Below are positions 19,864 through 28,510 of a stretch of DNA of 64,000 bases, piece by piece. Each line of letters starts with the position of its first letter. Position 1 is the stretch's first letter. The position numbers and the translations under genes were made by a program. Under the pieces are notes generated by a model that worked only from the letters and a program-made list of their open reading frames with translations, was not told the origin of the DNA and made no database searches. The stretch is from Hymenobacter caeli (GTDB lineage: Bacteria; Bacteroidota; Bacteroidia; Cytophagales; Hymenobacteraceae): NCBI RefSeq assembly GCF_013294115.1, contig NZ_JABSNP010000014.1:62001-126000 (forward strand), written 5' to 3'.

Positions 19864-20175
19864 TTACCCTTTGGGCTCGGCCACCTGGTAGCTGACGCTG
19901 CCCGGGGCCACGTCGCTCACTTTGAATTTTACGCCATCGAAGGTGGCGTCCACTTCCAGGGTGTGCACCATGCCGCAGCCGGGGCATTTCACTTCTTCCT
20001 TTTCGTACTGGTCGGTGTCGGCCAGCGAGTCGGCCATCGGGTCGGGGGTGGGTACGCCGAGCAGGTCGGTGAAAACTTCGGTGTGGCAGTGGTTGCACTC
20101 AAACTTGAGGCCGACGGCGCGGCCTTGCAATTCGTCGAGGGGGGCGTTCTGGTCGGGCTTCTGGGTAATCCACAT
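19864..20175 (-). CDS. Small zinc-ribbon-like protein of unknown function
   Basis: The 103-residue protein has two CxxC-type knuckles, CNHCHTEVF and CPGCGM, about 40 residues apart. They are separated by an acidic stretch with PDPMADSLADTDQYEKEE. This looks like a treble-clef or rubredoxin-like zinc site. The C-terminal third is beta-rich (HTLEVDATFDGVKFKVSDV). ATG 20175 is chosen over a TTG two codons upstream. It is encoded divergently from the P450 gene. I do not recognise a named family. Confidence 0.6.
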   Translation of the reverse strand: MWITQKPDQNAPLDELQGRAVGLKFECNHCHTEVFTDLLGVPTPDPMADSLADTDQYEKEEVKCPGCGMVHTLEVDATFDGVKFKVSDVAPGSVSYQVAEPKG

Positions 20176-20273
20176 GGGCAAGCGGGTTGGTTTTGAAGAA
20201 AGGGTAGGGCCCCGGGGCGGGGCTGCGGGGGTGTACGCGGCGGACCGGGAAAAGGGTGGGCCCGCCGCCGCCG

Positions 20274-20281
20274 TACCTTTG
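20274..20281 (+). promoter_or_regulatory. -7 promoter box of the P450 gene
   Basis: TACCTTTG matches TANNTTTG exactly and lies 31 bp upstream of the P450 ATG. A convincing -33 TTTG is not visible at the expected distance. Confidence 0.45.
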
Positions 20282-20312
20282 CGCCGCGGCCCAACAGGGC
20301 CGTTTGCACGCC

Positions 20313-21725
20313 ATGGCCGACGACAATTTGGGGGCCCGCCCGCCGCGGGCCCTGCCCCAGGTGCCGCGCTGGCAGTCGCTGCGCAACTCGCTGAAGCTGG
20401 CGGCCGACCCCCTCGGGGCCCTCGGGGCCATCCACGCCCGCTACGGCGACACGGCCCGGCTCTACATCGGCGGGGTGCAGCCCAGCGTGCTCACCCGCGA
20501 CCCCGGCCTGGTGCAGCACGTGTTGCAGAAAAACCACCGCAACTACGCCAAATCGGCCTTCACGCTGGGCTTCGCGCGCTACATCGGCCACGGCCTGCTC
20601 ACCAACGAGGGCCCCGACTGGCTGCGCCAGCGCCGGCTCATCCAGCCCGGCTTCCACCGCCAGCGGGTGGCGGGCCTCACCGGGCTGATGCAGGAAATTG
20701 TGGCCGAAACCCTGGCCCCGCTGGCGCAGCAAGCCGCCGCCAGCGGCGGGGCCGTGGCCGTGCCCGCCCACGCGCTGATGACGCGCCTCACGTTCCGCAT
20801 CATCGCCCGCTCGGTGTTCAGCACCAGCTTCGCCGAGGCCGAGCTGGACCGCCTGGCCCAGCTCATCACCGAAATCCAGGCGTTCTACATCGGCACCATC
20901 CGCCAGCCTTATTTCAACTTCTGGCGGCGGCTACGGGGCCGGTTCCGCCGCGCCGATGCCCGCACGGCCGAGCTGCGGGCGCTGCTGGGCCGCTACATTG
21001 CCCAGCGCCAGGCGGCCAGCGCCGCGCCCAGGGCCCCCGCCCCGCCCGACGACCTACTGCAAATGCTGCTCGACGCCCGCTACGAAGACACCGGCGAGCC
21101 GATGGCCCCCGCCCGGGTGCTCGACGAGGCCCTGATTCTGCTCGTGGCCGGCCACGAAACCAGCGCCAACGCCCTCACCTGGCTGCTCTACCTGCTGGCC
21201 CACCACCCGGCCGAGGCACGCCTCATCCAGGCCGAAACCGCCGCCGCGCTCGGTGCGCGGGGCCCCGCCTTTGCCGACCTGCCCCGCCTGGGCCGGGCCC
21301 TGTGCGCCGTGCAGGAGACCATGCGCCTCTACCCGCCCGCCTGGATGGTGGACCGCGTGGCCCTGGCCGACGACGACTACCAGGGCCTGCGCATCCCCAA
21401 AGGCACGCTGTTTTCGCTCTTCCTCTACGGCCTGCACCGCGACGCCCAGCATTGGGACGCCCCCGCCGAGTTCCGGCCCGCCCGCTTCGCGCCCGACGCG
21501 CCCCGCCCGCTGGTGCCCTTTGCCTACGCGCCCTTTGGCGGGGGGCCCCGCCTGTGCGTGGGCCTGCAATTCGCCCTCACCGAAATGCAGCTGGTGGCGG
21601 TGGAGCTGCTGCGCACCTTCGACGTGGAGTGGCCCGAAGGCCAGCCGCCGGTCGTCGAGCAGCCGCTCATCACCCTGCGCCCCCGCGGCGACTTCCAGGT
21701 GCGGCTGCGGCTGCGCCCGGCATAG
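20313..21725 (+). CDS. Cytochrome P450
   Basis: This is a haem-thiolate monooxygenase, predicted cytoplasmic with no membrane anchor. The 470 residues show the I-helix motif AGHETS (279-284), the K-helix ExxR as ETMR (335-338), the PERF-like segment EFRPARF and the haem-binding loop FGGGPRLCVG (408-417, Cys415). The general pattern resembles bacterial CYPs active on fatty acids or carotenoids, but the substrate cannot be read from sequence. ATG 20313 is preceded by a good -7 box; an earlier in-frame codon at 20256 lies upstream of it and is rejected. Confidence 0.93.
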   Translation: MADDNLGARPPRALPQVPRWQSLRNSLKLAADPLGALGAIHARYGDTARLYIGGVQPSVLTRDPGLVQHVLQKNHRNYAKSAFTLGFARYIGHGLLTNEGPDWLRQRRLIQPGFHRQRVAGLTGLMQEIVAETLAPLAQQAAASGGAVAVPAHALMTRLTFRIIARSVFSTSFAEAELDRLAQLITEIQAFYIGTIRQPYFNFWRRLRGRFRRADARTAELRALLGRYIAQRQAASAAPRAPAPPDDLLQMLLDARYEDTGEPMAPARVLDEALILLVAGHETSANALTWLLYLLAHHPAEARLIQAETAAALGARGPAFADLPRLGRALCAVQETMRLYPPAWMVDRVALADDDYQGLRIPKGTLFSLFLYGLHRDAQHWDAPAEFRPARFAPDAPRPLVPFAYAPFGGGPRLCVGLQFALTEMQLVAVELLRTFDVEWPEGQPPVVEQPLITLRPRGDFQVRLRLRPA

Positions 21726-21810
21726 CCGGTTGTTGGACGAGTACATCCCCCACATTGCCGTGCTAAAGCGCTTCAACGGCAATTTAGGAATGGATACCGG
21801 GCTACCTGTT

Positions 21811-22281
21811 TTACCGAAAAATAACGTCCAACCGCACTTCTATTTGCGTAGCCGGGTCGTTCAGGGTCCCGTCGGAAATTACTTTGGGAGGGGTTCCGGG
21901 TAGGAAAAGCACGATGGTTCGTACCGTTGGTATCACCAACCAAGCTGACTGCACCCCGCTTGGAAAATATAAATGCCGAATTTTGTTCGCCAGAAAATCG
22001 AACGATTGCGTCGGTGATAAGATTTCGATGGCCGTAATGGGCGGGTTTGGGTAACGAATAATGTCCGCTTCCCAATCGTAAGCCAAGCGCGGCAAAATGG
22101 CTACGTCGGGCTTCAACCGTCCGCCGCTCAGCTCAAATTCTAGTTCGGGCAGGATGTCGTATTTTTCTTCGTAAGGAAGCAAGGCGGTGCTTATGCGGTG
22201 AATTAACCGGGAGTAGTTCAACGACATAGCTTTCTCCAGAACGATTTCGGTTTCGATAATCTCGATGGCTTGCGTTTCCAT
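21811..22281 (-). CDS. Uma2 family (DUF820) PD-(D/E)XK nuclease-like protein
   Basis: This 156-residue protein belongs to the Uma2/DUF820 family of restriction-endonuclease-fold proteins, common in cyanobacteria and Bacteroidota and of unclear biological role. Visible motifs are ELEFELSGGRLKPDVAIL (metal-binding Asp) and AIEILSPTQS (catalytic Glu), followed by WLVIP and IVLFLPG. A TTG six codons upstream is possible, but the -7 box at 22297-22304 predicts a transcript start just upstream of ATG 22281, which favours the shorter form. It has no obvious partner. Confidence 0.82.
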   Translation of the reverse strand: METQAIEIIETEIVLEKAMSLNYSRLIHRISTALLPYEEKYDILPELEFELSGGRLKPDVAILPRLAYDWEADIIRYPNPPITAIEILSPTQSFDFLANKIRHLYFPSGVQSAWLVIPTVRTIVLFLPGTPPKVISDGTLNDPATQIEVRLDVIFR

Positions 22282-22296
22282 AGAAAGTGCTTTTTT

Positions 22297-22304
22297 CAAA
22301 GATA
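22297..22304 (-). promoter_or_regulatory. -7 promoter box of the Uma2 gene
   Basis: The minus strand reads TATCTTTG, an exact TANNTTTG, 15 bp upstream of ATG 22281. A TTTG lies upstream at 22321-22324 with a short 16-bp spacer. The box overlaps the alternative TTG codon, which decides the start in favour of ATG. Confidence 0.5.
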
Positions 22305-22311
22305 GTGTGGC

Positions 22312-23166
22312 CTACCCTGCCAAATGGTACGTCAGCACCGGCGGGAAGGCGTGCGTGGCCACGGTTTCGGCGATGCTGGCGCGCAGGAAGTGGCTCAGGC
22401 CCGAGCGGACGTAGGTGGGGATGACCACCAGGTCGGCCGCCACGCGCTGGGCGTAGGCCTCGATGCCGGCGCTGACCTGGCCGGCGTCTACCTCGGCCGC
22501 CAAGCAGTTGGCGAGGCGGTGCTCGTTGGCGAAATCCTGCATCTGCTGCTGGGCCACGTGGCCGTCCGCGCCCGCGGCCACGTGCAGCAGGTGCAGCGTT
22601 GCGCCGGGGAAAGCGGCTTGTACCTGGCGCAGGCCGTCGAGGGCCCCGGCGGCCTCGCCCGAAAAATCGGAGGGAAACACAATGTTACGCACGGCGAAGT
22701 CGGCCGCCGGGTGCTTCACGGTGAGCACCGGGCAGGGGGCCAGTCGGATGAGGCGCTCGGTGGTGGAGCTGACGAAAAAGTGTTCCACGGCCCCGTGGCC
22801 GCGGGCCCCCATCACCACCAGGTCGGTGCCGAGCCGCTGGACGGCCGCCAGGATGCCGTCGCCCACGCGGGCCATTTCCACCTCGTCGTGCACCGGCACG
22901 CCGGGGGCCAGCTGGGCGGCCTCGTCGCGCAGGGCGTGCAGGCGGCGCTTGGTGGCCTCCATCAGCTTGATGACGAAGATTTCGTCGATGCTGTGGCCGC
23001 TCACCGGCCCGCCCACAGTACTGAAGCCGCCCGCCGCGCCTTCGGCCGCTTCCAGCACGTGCAGCAGCGTGAGCTGCCCGCCCGTGTGCCGGGCCAGTTG
23101 CACGGCCACGCTAAAGGCGTGGTGTGACTCGGGGGAAAAATCGGTGGCAACCAGGATGTTTTTCAT
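22312..23166 (-). CDS. Universal stress protein, tandem UspA domains
   Basis: This is a 284-residue cytoplasmic protein made of two UspA domains. Domain one (about 1-150) starts MKNILVATDFSPES and carries a nucleotide-binding-type loop, GARGHGAVEHFFVSST, which fits G-x2-G-x9-S. Domain two (about 155-284) starts VRNIVFPSDFSGEA and ends with a degenerate loop (IPTYVRSGLSHFLRAS), so it probably does not bind ATP. Tandem Usp proteins respond to starvation, redox or cell-wall stress. It is monocistronic between Uma2 and a hairpin at 23206. Confidence 0.9.
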   Translation of the reverse strand: MKNILVATDFSPESHHAFSVAVQLARHTGGQLTLLHVLEAAEGAAGGFSTVGGPVSGHSIDEIFVIKLMEATKRRLHALRDEAAQLAPGVPVHDEVEMARVGDGILAAVQRLGTDLVVMGARGHGAVEHFFVSSTTERLIRLAPCPVLTVKHPAADFAVRNIVFPSDFSGEAAGALDGLRQVQAAFPGATLHLLHVAAGADGHVAQQQMQDFANEHRLANCLAAEVDAGQVSAGIEAYAQRVAADLVVIPTYVRSGLSHFLRASIAETVATHAFPPVLTYHLAG

Positions 23167-23205
23167 GACCGAAACGAAATAGGGGTGGGTGGGAAAATGG
23201 CCGTA

Positions 23206-23240
23206 TCAAACCCCGGCCGTGGACAACGGCCGGGGTTTGA
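23206..23240. terminator. GC-rich hairpin between the TlpA-like and Usp genes
   Basis: Arms TCAAACCCCGGCCGT and ACGGCCGGGGTTTGA pair perfectly around a 5-nt loop. It is 63 bp beyond the stop of the minus-strand gene ending at 23303 and upstream of the Usp gene, so it most likely terminates the former. There is only a weak T-tract. Confidence 0.65.
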
Positions 23241-23302
23241 TTAGTAATATACTGCGAATATTTCCCCGTCCTCCCCGCGTGCTTTTCGGCCGTGGTTCCC
23301 GC

Positions 23303-24637
23303 CTATTCTTTCAATAATTTGTCCACTTCCTGGTTGAAAGCGGCCGTTTCTTCGGCGTAATACTTGCCCGTGCCGGGGCCCGAGAAGCCGGTGTGAATCT
23401 TGCGCACCGCGCCTTTCTTGTCGATGAACACGGTGGTGGGGAAGCCCAGGAACTTGGCCAGCTGCGGCATCGACTTGGCCACCGAATCCTTGTTCGACAC
23501 GCCGGCCACGGCCAGGTCGTAGCCGATGTGGTAGCGCTCCTTCAGCTTGCGCAGGCGGGCGGCGGCCCGGTCGTACTCGGGCATCCGCTCGTAGCCGAGG
23601 CCGATGATTTCGACGCCGCGCTGCTTGTTTTTATCGTACCAGGGGGCCAGGTAGGCGGTTTCGTCCATGCAGTTGGGGCACCACGAGCCCAGCACCTGCA
23701 CCACCACCACCTTGCCCCGGTACTTGGCGTCGGTGGGGGAGATGCTGCCCTGCGCGATGCTTGGAAACTTAAAATTCAGCCGCGACTCACCCTTGCGCAG
23801 GTAGGTGAGCGTGTCGGCGTCGGGCAGCTTGGCCTTAGGGTCGAGGGTGGCCGTCCAAGTCTCGTGGCCCGATTTGCCGGAGTAAAAGTCGCCTTTTATA
23901 TCTGAGAAAGCACCGTTACCGTGACTAGCATCTTTTGCATCGAAAAGGAAGGCATGACTTCCGTCAAATGTTGATAAAAAAATGTGCGAACCGTCTTCTC
24001 GGCCCACTATATTGCCCGCTAAATATCGGTAGTCTCCAGTTGAAGTTAAAAACGTTCCTGTGTAGTTCTTGCCGGTGTAATCAAGGATACCAACGGCTCG
24101 GTACGAATTTCCTTTTTCGTCTTTAAATAAAACCTTCAGAGTGATATCTTTTTGTCCGCCAGACACTCTAACTATAAACTTTTTTTCGCCACTATCATCA
24201 TCAGCAAATAGCGGCTGCGCGCCCGCCGAGGCCACCAGCGGCACCCTATACGGTCCCTTGGCGTCGTACTTCACCCACGTGCCTTTGAGCTTGCCGGCCC
24301 CGTCGGCCCGCACCACTAGGGCCGCGTCGAACACGTGGAGCTTGATGGTGACCGAGTCGCCGGCGGCCGAGATTTCGGGGCAGCGCAGGCGTTCCTCGCC
24401 GTTCAAGCCCTTGTTGATGAGGTACACCACGGGCTGGCCGGCTTCGGTTTTCACCTCGAACAGGAACGGAATTTTCTGGCCTTGGGCGGCCAGCTCGCCG
24501 CGCCAGGGGCCCGGGGTGAGCAGCGCGGCGGCCGGGGTGCCGGTGGTGGCGGCGGTTTCGGTTTTAGTGGAATTTCCCTGGCAGCCCGCCAGGCTGAGTG
24601 CGGCCCCGGCCAGCAGGGCGAGCGTGGTATTCTTCAT
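23303..24637 (-). CDS. TlpA-like thioredoxin-fold lipoprotein with an N-terminal beta-rich domain
   Basis: This is a predicted periplasmic lipoprotein of 444 residues. The N-terminus has a lipobox, LSLAGC (Cys19). Residues about 40-290 are a beta-rich domain of unknown function. The C-terminal 150 residues form a TlpA/AhpC-type redoxin domain with the redox pair WCPNC (319-323) and the cis-Pro region GFPTTVFIDKKG. It is probably a thiol-disulfide oxidoreductase for secreted proteins or cytochrome maturation. The frame continues to 24805, but that part only translates the palindromic repeat, so ATG 24637 is taken. Confidence 0.85.
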   Translation of the reverse strand: MKNTTLALLAGAALSLAGCQGNSTKTETAATTGTPAAALLTPGPWRGELAAQGQKIPFLFEVKTEAGQPVVYLINKGLNGEERLRCPEISAAGDSVTIKLHVFDAALVVRADGAGKLKGTWVKYDAKGPYRVPLVASAGAQPLFADDDSGEKKFIVRVSGGQKDITLKVLFKDEKGNSYRAVGILDYTGKNYTGTFLTSTGDYRYLAGNIVGREDGSHIFLSTFDGSHAFLFDAKDASHGNGAFSDIKGDFYSGKSGHETWTATLDPKAKLPDADTLTYLRKGESRLNFKFPSIAQGSISPTDAKYRGKVVVVQVLGSWCPNCMDETAYLAPWYDKNKQRGVEIIGLGYERMPEYDRAAARLRKLKERYHIGYDLAVAGVSNKDSVAKSMPQLAKFLGFPTTVFIDKKGAVRKIHTGFSGPGTGKYYAEETAAFNQEVDKLLKE

Positions 24638-24747
24638 GGTGACAAGTAAAAAACAAAGGTGAATCCCGCACAACCCGGCCCGGGCCGGGTAAGTTAGAAG
24701 AACAAGCGCAGCGGGCTTGCCCCCCAATAAAAAACGTCTCAAACAGG

Positions 24748-24845
24748 CCGTCATGCCGAGCGCAGCCGAGGCATCTCGCGTGCGGCAGTAACTCAATCGG
24801 AGCAACGAAGCACGCGAGATGCCTCGGCTGCGCTCGGCATGACGG
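24748..24845. repeat. Palindromic repeat family 1, copy A (36-bp arms)
   Basis: The left arm (24748-24783) contains CCGTCATGCCGAGCGCAGCC, and the right arm (24810-24845) is its exact complement. The loop is 26 bp. The same arms recur at 52105-52210 with a different loop, so this is a dispersed family. It lies between the divergent TlpA-like lipoprotein and acnA genes and carries no ORF of its own. Confidence 0.85.
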
Positions 24846-24901
24846 TCCTTTTTTGCTGTCCGAGGCCGAGCGCAACGGCTAAATAACGGCCAATGGCCGG
24901 A

Positions 24902-24933
24902 TTAGGCGTTCCCTGATGGGGATGCTACATTTG
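24902..24933 (+). promoter_or_regulatory. Probable acnA promoter
   Basis: The -7 box TACATTTG (24926-24933) fits TANNTTTG exactly. TTAG at 24902-24905, 20 bp upstream, is a partial match to the -33 TTTG. It lies 26 bp before the acnA ATG. Confidence 0.55.
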
Positions 24934-24959
24934 CACAACCACTCTCATATACTCTTCTT

Positions 24960-27239
24960 ATGGCTTTTGACCTGGAAATGATTCGCGGCGTGTACGCCGG
25001 CATGGGGGCCCGCATCGAGGCGGCCCGCGCCGCCGTGGGCCGCCCGCTCACCCTCACCGAGAAAATTCTCTACGCCCACCTCTACGGCGGCGACGTGAAG
25101 CAAGCCTACGAGCGCGGCGTTTCCTACGTTGATTTTGCCCCCGACCGCGTGGCCATGCAGGACGCCACCGCCCAGATGGCGCTGCTCCAGTTCATGCAGG
25201 CCGGCAAGGCCACGGCCGCCGTGCCCAGCACCGTGCACTGCGACCACCTCATCCAGGCCAAGGACGGCGCGACGGAAGACCTCGCCGAAGCCAATACCGA
25301 AAACAAGGAAGTGTACGACTTCCTGGCCTCGGTGTCGAACAAGTACGGTATCGGCTTCTGGAAGCCCGGCGCGGGCATCATTCACCAGGTGGTGCTTGAA
25401 AACTACGCCTTTCCCGGCGGCATGATGATTGGCACCGACTCGCACACCCCCAACGCGGGCGGCCTGGGCATGGTGGCCATTGGCGTGGGCGGCGCGGACG
25501 CCGTGGACGTGATGGCCGGGATGCCCTGGGAATTGAAGTTTCCGAAGGTGATTGGCGTGAAGCTGACCGGCAAGATGAGCGGCTGGACCTCGGCCAAAGA
25601 CGTGATTCTGAAGGTGGCCGGTATCCTCACCGTGAAGGGCGGCACCGGGGCCATCGTGGAGTACTTCGGCGAAGGTGCCGAGAGCCTGAGCTGCACCGGC
25701 AAGGGCACCATCTGCAACATGGGCGCGGAAATCGGGGCCACCACCTCGGTGTTTGGCTACGACGAGAAGATGGGCGACTACCTGCGCGGCACCGGCCGCG
25801 CCGAAATTGCCGAAGCCGCCGCCGCCGTGGGGGCCCACCTGCGGGCCGACGACGAGGTGTATAACGACCCGGGCAAGTACTACGACCAGCTCATCGAAAT
25901 CGACCTCAACACGCTGGAGCCCTACGTGAACGGCCCTTTCACGCCGGACGCCGCCTGGCCCATCTCGGAGTTTGCCGCCGCGGTGCGCGAGCACGGCTGG
26001 CCCGAGAAGCTGGAAGTGGGCCTCATCGGCTCCTGCACCAACTCGAGCTACGAGGACATCACCCGCGCCGCTTCCATCGCCGCGCAGGCCGTGAGCAAGG
26101 GCCTGCACGTGGCCGCCGAGTTCACCATCACGCCCGGCTCGGAGCTGGTGCGCTACACCGTGGCCCGCGACGGCCTGCTCGACACGTTTGCCGAGATGGG
26201 CGGCGTGGTGCTGGCCAACGCCTGCGGGCCCTGCATCGGGCAGTGGGCCCGCCACACCGACGACCCCAAGCGCAAGAACTCCATCATCACGAGCTTCAAC
26301 CGCAACTTCGCCAAGCGCAACGACGGCAACCCCAACACCCACGCCTTCGTGGCCTCGCCCGAAATCGTGACCGCCTTCGCCATCGCCGGCGACCTGACGT
26401 TTAACCCCCTCACCGACACGCTGCCCGGCACCAACGGCCCCGTGCGGCTCGACGAGCCCCACGGCGTGGAGATGCCCCCCCGCGGCTTTGCCGTGGAGGA
26501 CGCCGGCTTTCAGGCCCCCGCCGCCGACGGCAGCGGCGTGCAGGTGCTGGTGAGCCCCACCTCCGACCGCCTCCAGCTGCTCGAGCCCTTCAAGCCCTGG
26601 GAAGGCAAGGACATCACCGGCCTGCGGGTGCTCATCAAGGCGCAGGGCAAGTGCACCACCGACCACATCTCAATGGCCGGGCCCTGGCTGAAGTACCGCG
26701 GCCACCTCGACAACATCTCCAACAACATGCTCATCGGGGCCACCAACGCCTTCAACGGCGAGGCCAACTCGGTGCGCAACTTCGCCGTGCAGGGCGACGG
26801 CTACGCCACGGTGCCGCAGTCGGCCCGCGCCTACAAGAGCATGAACGTGGGCACGGTGGTCATCGGCGACGAGAACTACGGCGAGGGCAGCTCGCGCGAG
26901 CACGCCGCCATGGAGCCCCGCCACCTCGGCGTGCGGGCCGTGATTGTGAAGAGCTTCGCCCGCATCCACGAAACCAACCTAAAGAAGCAGGGCATGCTCG
27001 GCCTCACCTTCGCCAACAAGCTCGACTACGACCTGATTCAGGAAGGCGACCTTGTTGACATCCTGGGCCTGGAAAGCTTCACCCCCGGCCAGCCCCTGCA
27101 AGCCCGCCTGCGCCACGACGACGGCGACACCGACCTCATCACCCTCAACCACACCTACAACGAGGGCCAAATCGCCTGGTTCAAAGCCGGCTCGGCCCTG
27201 AACCTAATTCGCCTGAAGGAAAGCGGCGTGGCGGTGTAA
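24960..27239 (+). CDS. acn: Aconitate hydratase (mitochondrial-type aconitase)
   Basis: Aconitase isomerises citrate and isocitrate in the TCA cycle using a [4Fe-4S] cluster. The 759 residues have the substrate segments [16 protein letters not shown] and [12 protein letters not shown] (first cluster Cys), then [10 protein letters not shown] with the other two ligand cysteines. In the swivel domain are [15 protein letters not shown] and the C-terminal [15 protein letters not shown]. Length and motif spacing resemble mitochondrial ACO2 more than bacterial AcnA (about 890) or AcnB. The gene is complete, with no partner in an operon; the downstream island is AT-rich and unrelated. Confidence 0.95.
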   Translation: MAFDLEMIRGVYAGMGARIEAARAAVGRPLTLTEKILYAHLYGGDVKQAYERGVSYVDFAPDRVAMQDATAQMALLQFMQAGKATAAVPSTVHCDHLIQAKDGATEDLAEANTENKEVYDFLASVSNKYGIGFWKPGAGIIHQVVLENYAFPGGMMIGTDSHTPNAGGLGMVAIGVGGADAVDVMAGMPWELKFPKVIGVKLTGKMSGWTSAKDVILKVAGILTVKGGTGAIVEYFGEGAESLSCTGKGTICNMGAEIGATTSVFGYDEKMGDYLRGTGRAEIAEAAAAVGAHLRADDEVYNDPGKYYDQLIEIDLNTLEPYVNGPFTPDAAWPISEFAAAVREHGWPEKLEVGLIGSCTNSSYEDITRAASIAAQAVSKGLHVAAEFTITPGSELVRYTVARDGLLDTFAEMGGVVLANACGPCIGQWARHTDDPKRKNSIITSFNRNFAKRNDGNPNTHAFVASPEIVTAFAIAGDLTFNPLTDTLPGTNGPVRLDEPHGVEMPPRGFAVEDAGFQAPAADGSGVQVLVSPTSDRLQLLEPFKPWEGKDITGLRVLIKAQGKCTTDHISMAGPWLKYRGHLDNISNNMLIGATNAFNGEANSVRNFAVQGDGYATVPQSARAYKSMNVGTVVIGDENYGEGSSREHAAMEPRHLGVRAVIVKSFARIHETNLKKQGMLGLTFANKLDYDLIQEGDLVDILGLESFTPGQPLQARLRHDDGDTDLITLNHTYNEGQIAWFKAGSALNLIRLKESGVAV

Positions 27240-27397
27240 CGCGGTTAATTGGTGGCTTATCCAACCGCGGCCGTCTCAGTTCCTGGGGCGGCCGTTGTGT
27301 TTCTGTGCTCTGCGTATATTTTACTCGCAATCTATGGAAAGTGTAAGCTTTCTGTAAAACCTAAATTTTTAAAAGCTTCATTTAATCAGGTAGTGCC
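27240..27397. other. Boundary between acnA and the AT-rich DUF262/HEPN island
   Basis: GC-rich sequence with a short hairpin (CGGCCG at 27268-27273 and 27289-27294) gives way abruptly, near 27300, to AT-rich DNA. The AT-rich part holds a near-match -7 box, TATATTTT (27315-27322). It also has a short inverted pair AAGCTTT/AAAGCTT (27345-27378) just before the DUF262 start, a possible operator. No integrase, tRNA or flanking direct repeat was seen. Confidence 0.4.
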
Positions 27398-28510
27398 ATG
27401 AGTCTGAAATTCAACCTTGATAATTTACAAAGCAAAGCCCGTGAACGGACTGTCAAAACTCAGAGCATTGAATATGATTTAGAGACATTAGTTAAAAAGA
27501 TAAACCAAAACATAATTAAGCTTGATCCAGATTACCAAAGAAGACACCGTTGGACTGCTGGAACTTCTTCAAAACTGATAGAAAGTCTCATATTAAATAT
27601 ACCTATCCCTATTGTATATTTATCTTACGATATTGATGTTGACGCTAATGAAGAAGGAGCGCGGTATTCAGTGATTGATGGACAACAACGACTTACTGCA
27701 ATTGCAAATTTCTTTGATAATAAATTTGCTTTAGAAGGTCTAGATATTCTAGATGATTTAGACGGGTGCTTTTATCGTGATTTACCACCATTTCTACTAC
27801 GTCGCCTTGAAGACAGGACAATCAAGTGCCTCCGTATTGATTCAACAGTTGATCCCCAGGTTAAATATGATATTTTTGAAAGACTTAATTCTGGTTCAGT
27901 GAGGCTTGAATCTCATGAATTAAGAAATGCTATTTTACGTGGTCCTTTTAATAATATATGCAAAGAACTTTCTGAGGATCTTAACTTTAAGAAATTATTG
28001 CAAATTCCGTTGAAAGGTTCTGATAAAAATTCAAAAGTTCAAAAAATGGAAGATGTCGAACTTGTTTTAAGATTTTTTTCATTAATAAATGATAATTATA
28101 AAAATTATAAAAAAGCCAAGGGTAAGCAGTTTAAGGATTTTCTTTCTGAAAGCTTAGACGCTAAAAATCAACTTTCAGAGCAAGAAATGCGTAATTATGC
28201 TAGTTTGTTTAGAAAAACAATGGATATTATCATTAACTCATTTGGTGAACTAGCTTTCGCTAAATATAAATACGAGGGTTCTAAATTAATAAAACAATCG
28301 AATTTTAATGCAGCAGTTTATGATGCATTAACTATCTCTGTGGCAGCGGAAATAAATCTTGATAAACCTAAAATTAATCCGAAGCAAATTTCAGGTTTTA
28401 AAAACCTTTTTAAAGATTCTTCTTTCTATGAATATCTTATTGGTTCTAATTTAGATAGCTTAAAACTAATAAGCCGTATTGATATGGCACGTGAAGTGTT
28501 TGTGTCATGA
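27398..28510 (+). CDS. DUF262 domain protein (ParB/Srx-like nuclease fold, GmrS-type N-domain)
   Basis: DUF262 domains are found in type IV modification-dependent systems (GmrSD) and many phage-defence modules, where they act as NTP-dependent or ParB-like catalytic domains. The 370 residues show the family motifs DPDYQR (43-48), VIDGQQRLTAI (92-102) and FERLNSGSVRLESHELRNA (160-178). The C-terminal half (200-370) is alpha-helical. There is no DUF1524 HNH domain, so it is not a full GmrSD. Base composition is strongly AT-rich, unlike all flanking genes, indicating horizontal transfer. Its stop overlaps the next start (ATGA), so the two genes form one operon. Confidence 0.88.
   Translation: MSLKFNLDNLQSKARERTVKTQSIEYDLETLVKKINQNIIKLDPDYQRRHRWTAGTSSKLIESLILNIPIPIVYLSYDIDVDANEEGARYSVIDGQQRLTAIANFFDNKFALEGLDILDDLDGCFYRDLPPFLLRRLEDRTIKCLRIDSTVDPQVKYDIFERLNSGSVRLESHELRNAILRGPFNNICKELSEDLNFKKLLQIPLKGSDKNSKVQKMEDVELVLRFFSLINDNYKNYKKAKGKQFKDFLSESLDAKNQLSEQEMRNYASLFRKTMDIIINSFGELAFAKYKYEGSKLIKQSNFNAAVYDALTISVAAEINLDKPKINPKQISGFKNLFKDSSFYEYLIGSNLDSLKLISRIDMAREVFVS

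Noticed and set aside
19922..21766. Plus-strand ORF of 614 codons over the P450
   Set aside because: Arg/Pro-rich out-of-frame shadow of the P450 gene.
24638..24805. N-terminal extension of the TlpA-like lipoprotein
   Set aside because: It merely translates one arm of the palindromic repeat; the lipobox signal peptide starts at 24637.
24748..24845. CRISPR or phage attachment site
   Set aside because: A single inverted pair with a loop, not direct repeats with spacers; the same palindrome recurs elsewhere.
27398..28510. DUF262 gene as part of a GmrSD type IV restriction enzyme
   Set aside because: The neighbouring protein is HEPN, not DUF1524 HNH, and no HNH motif is fused to either protein.
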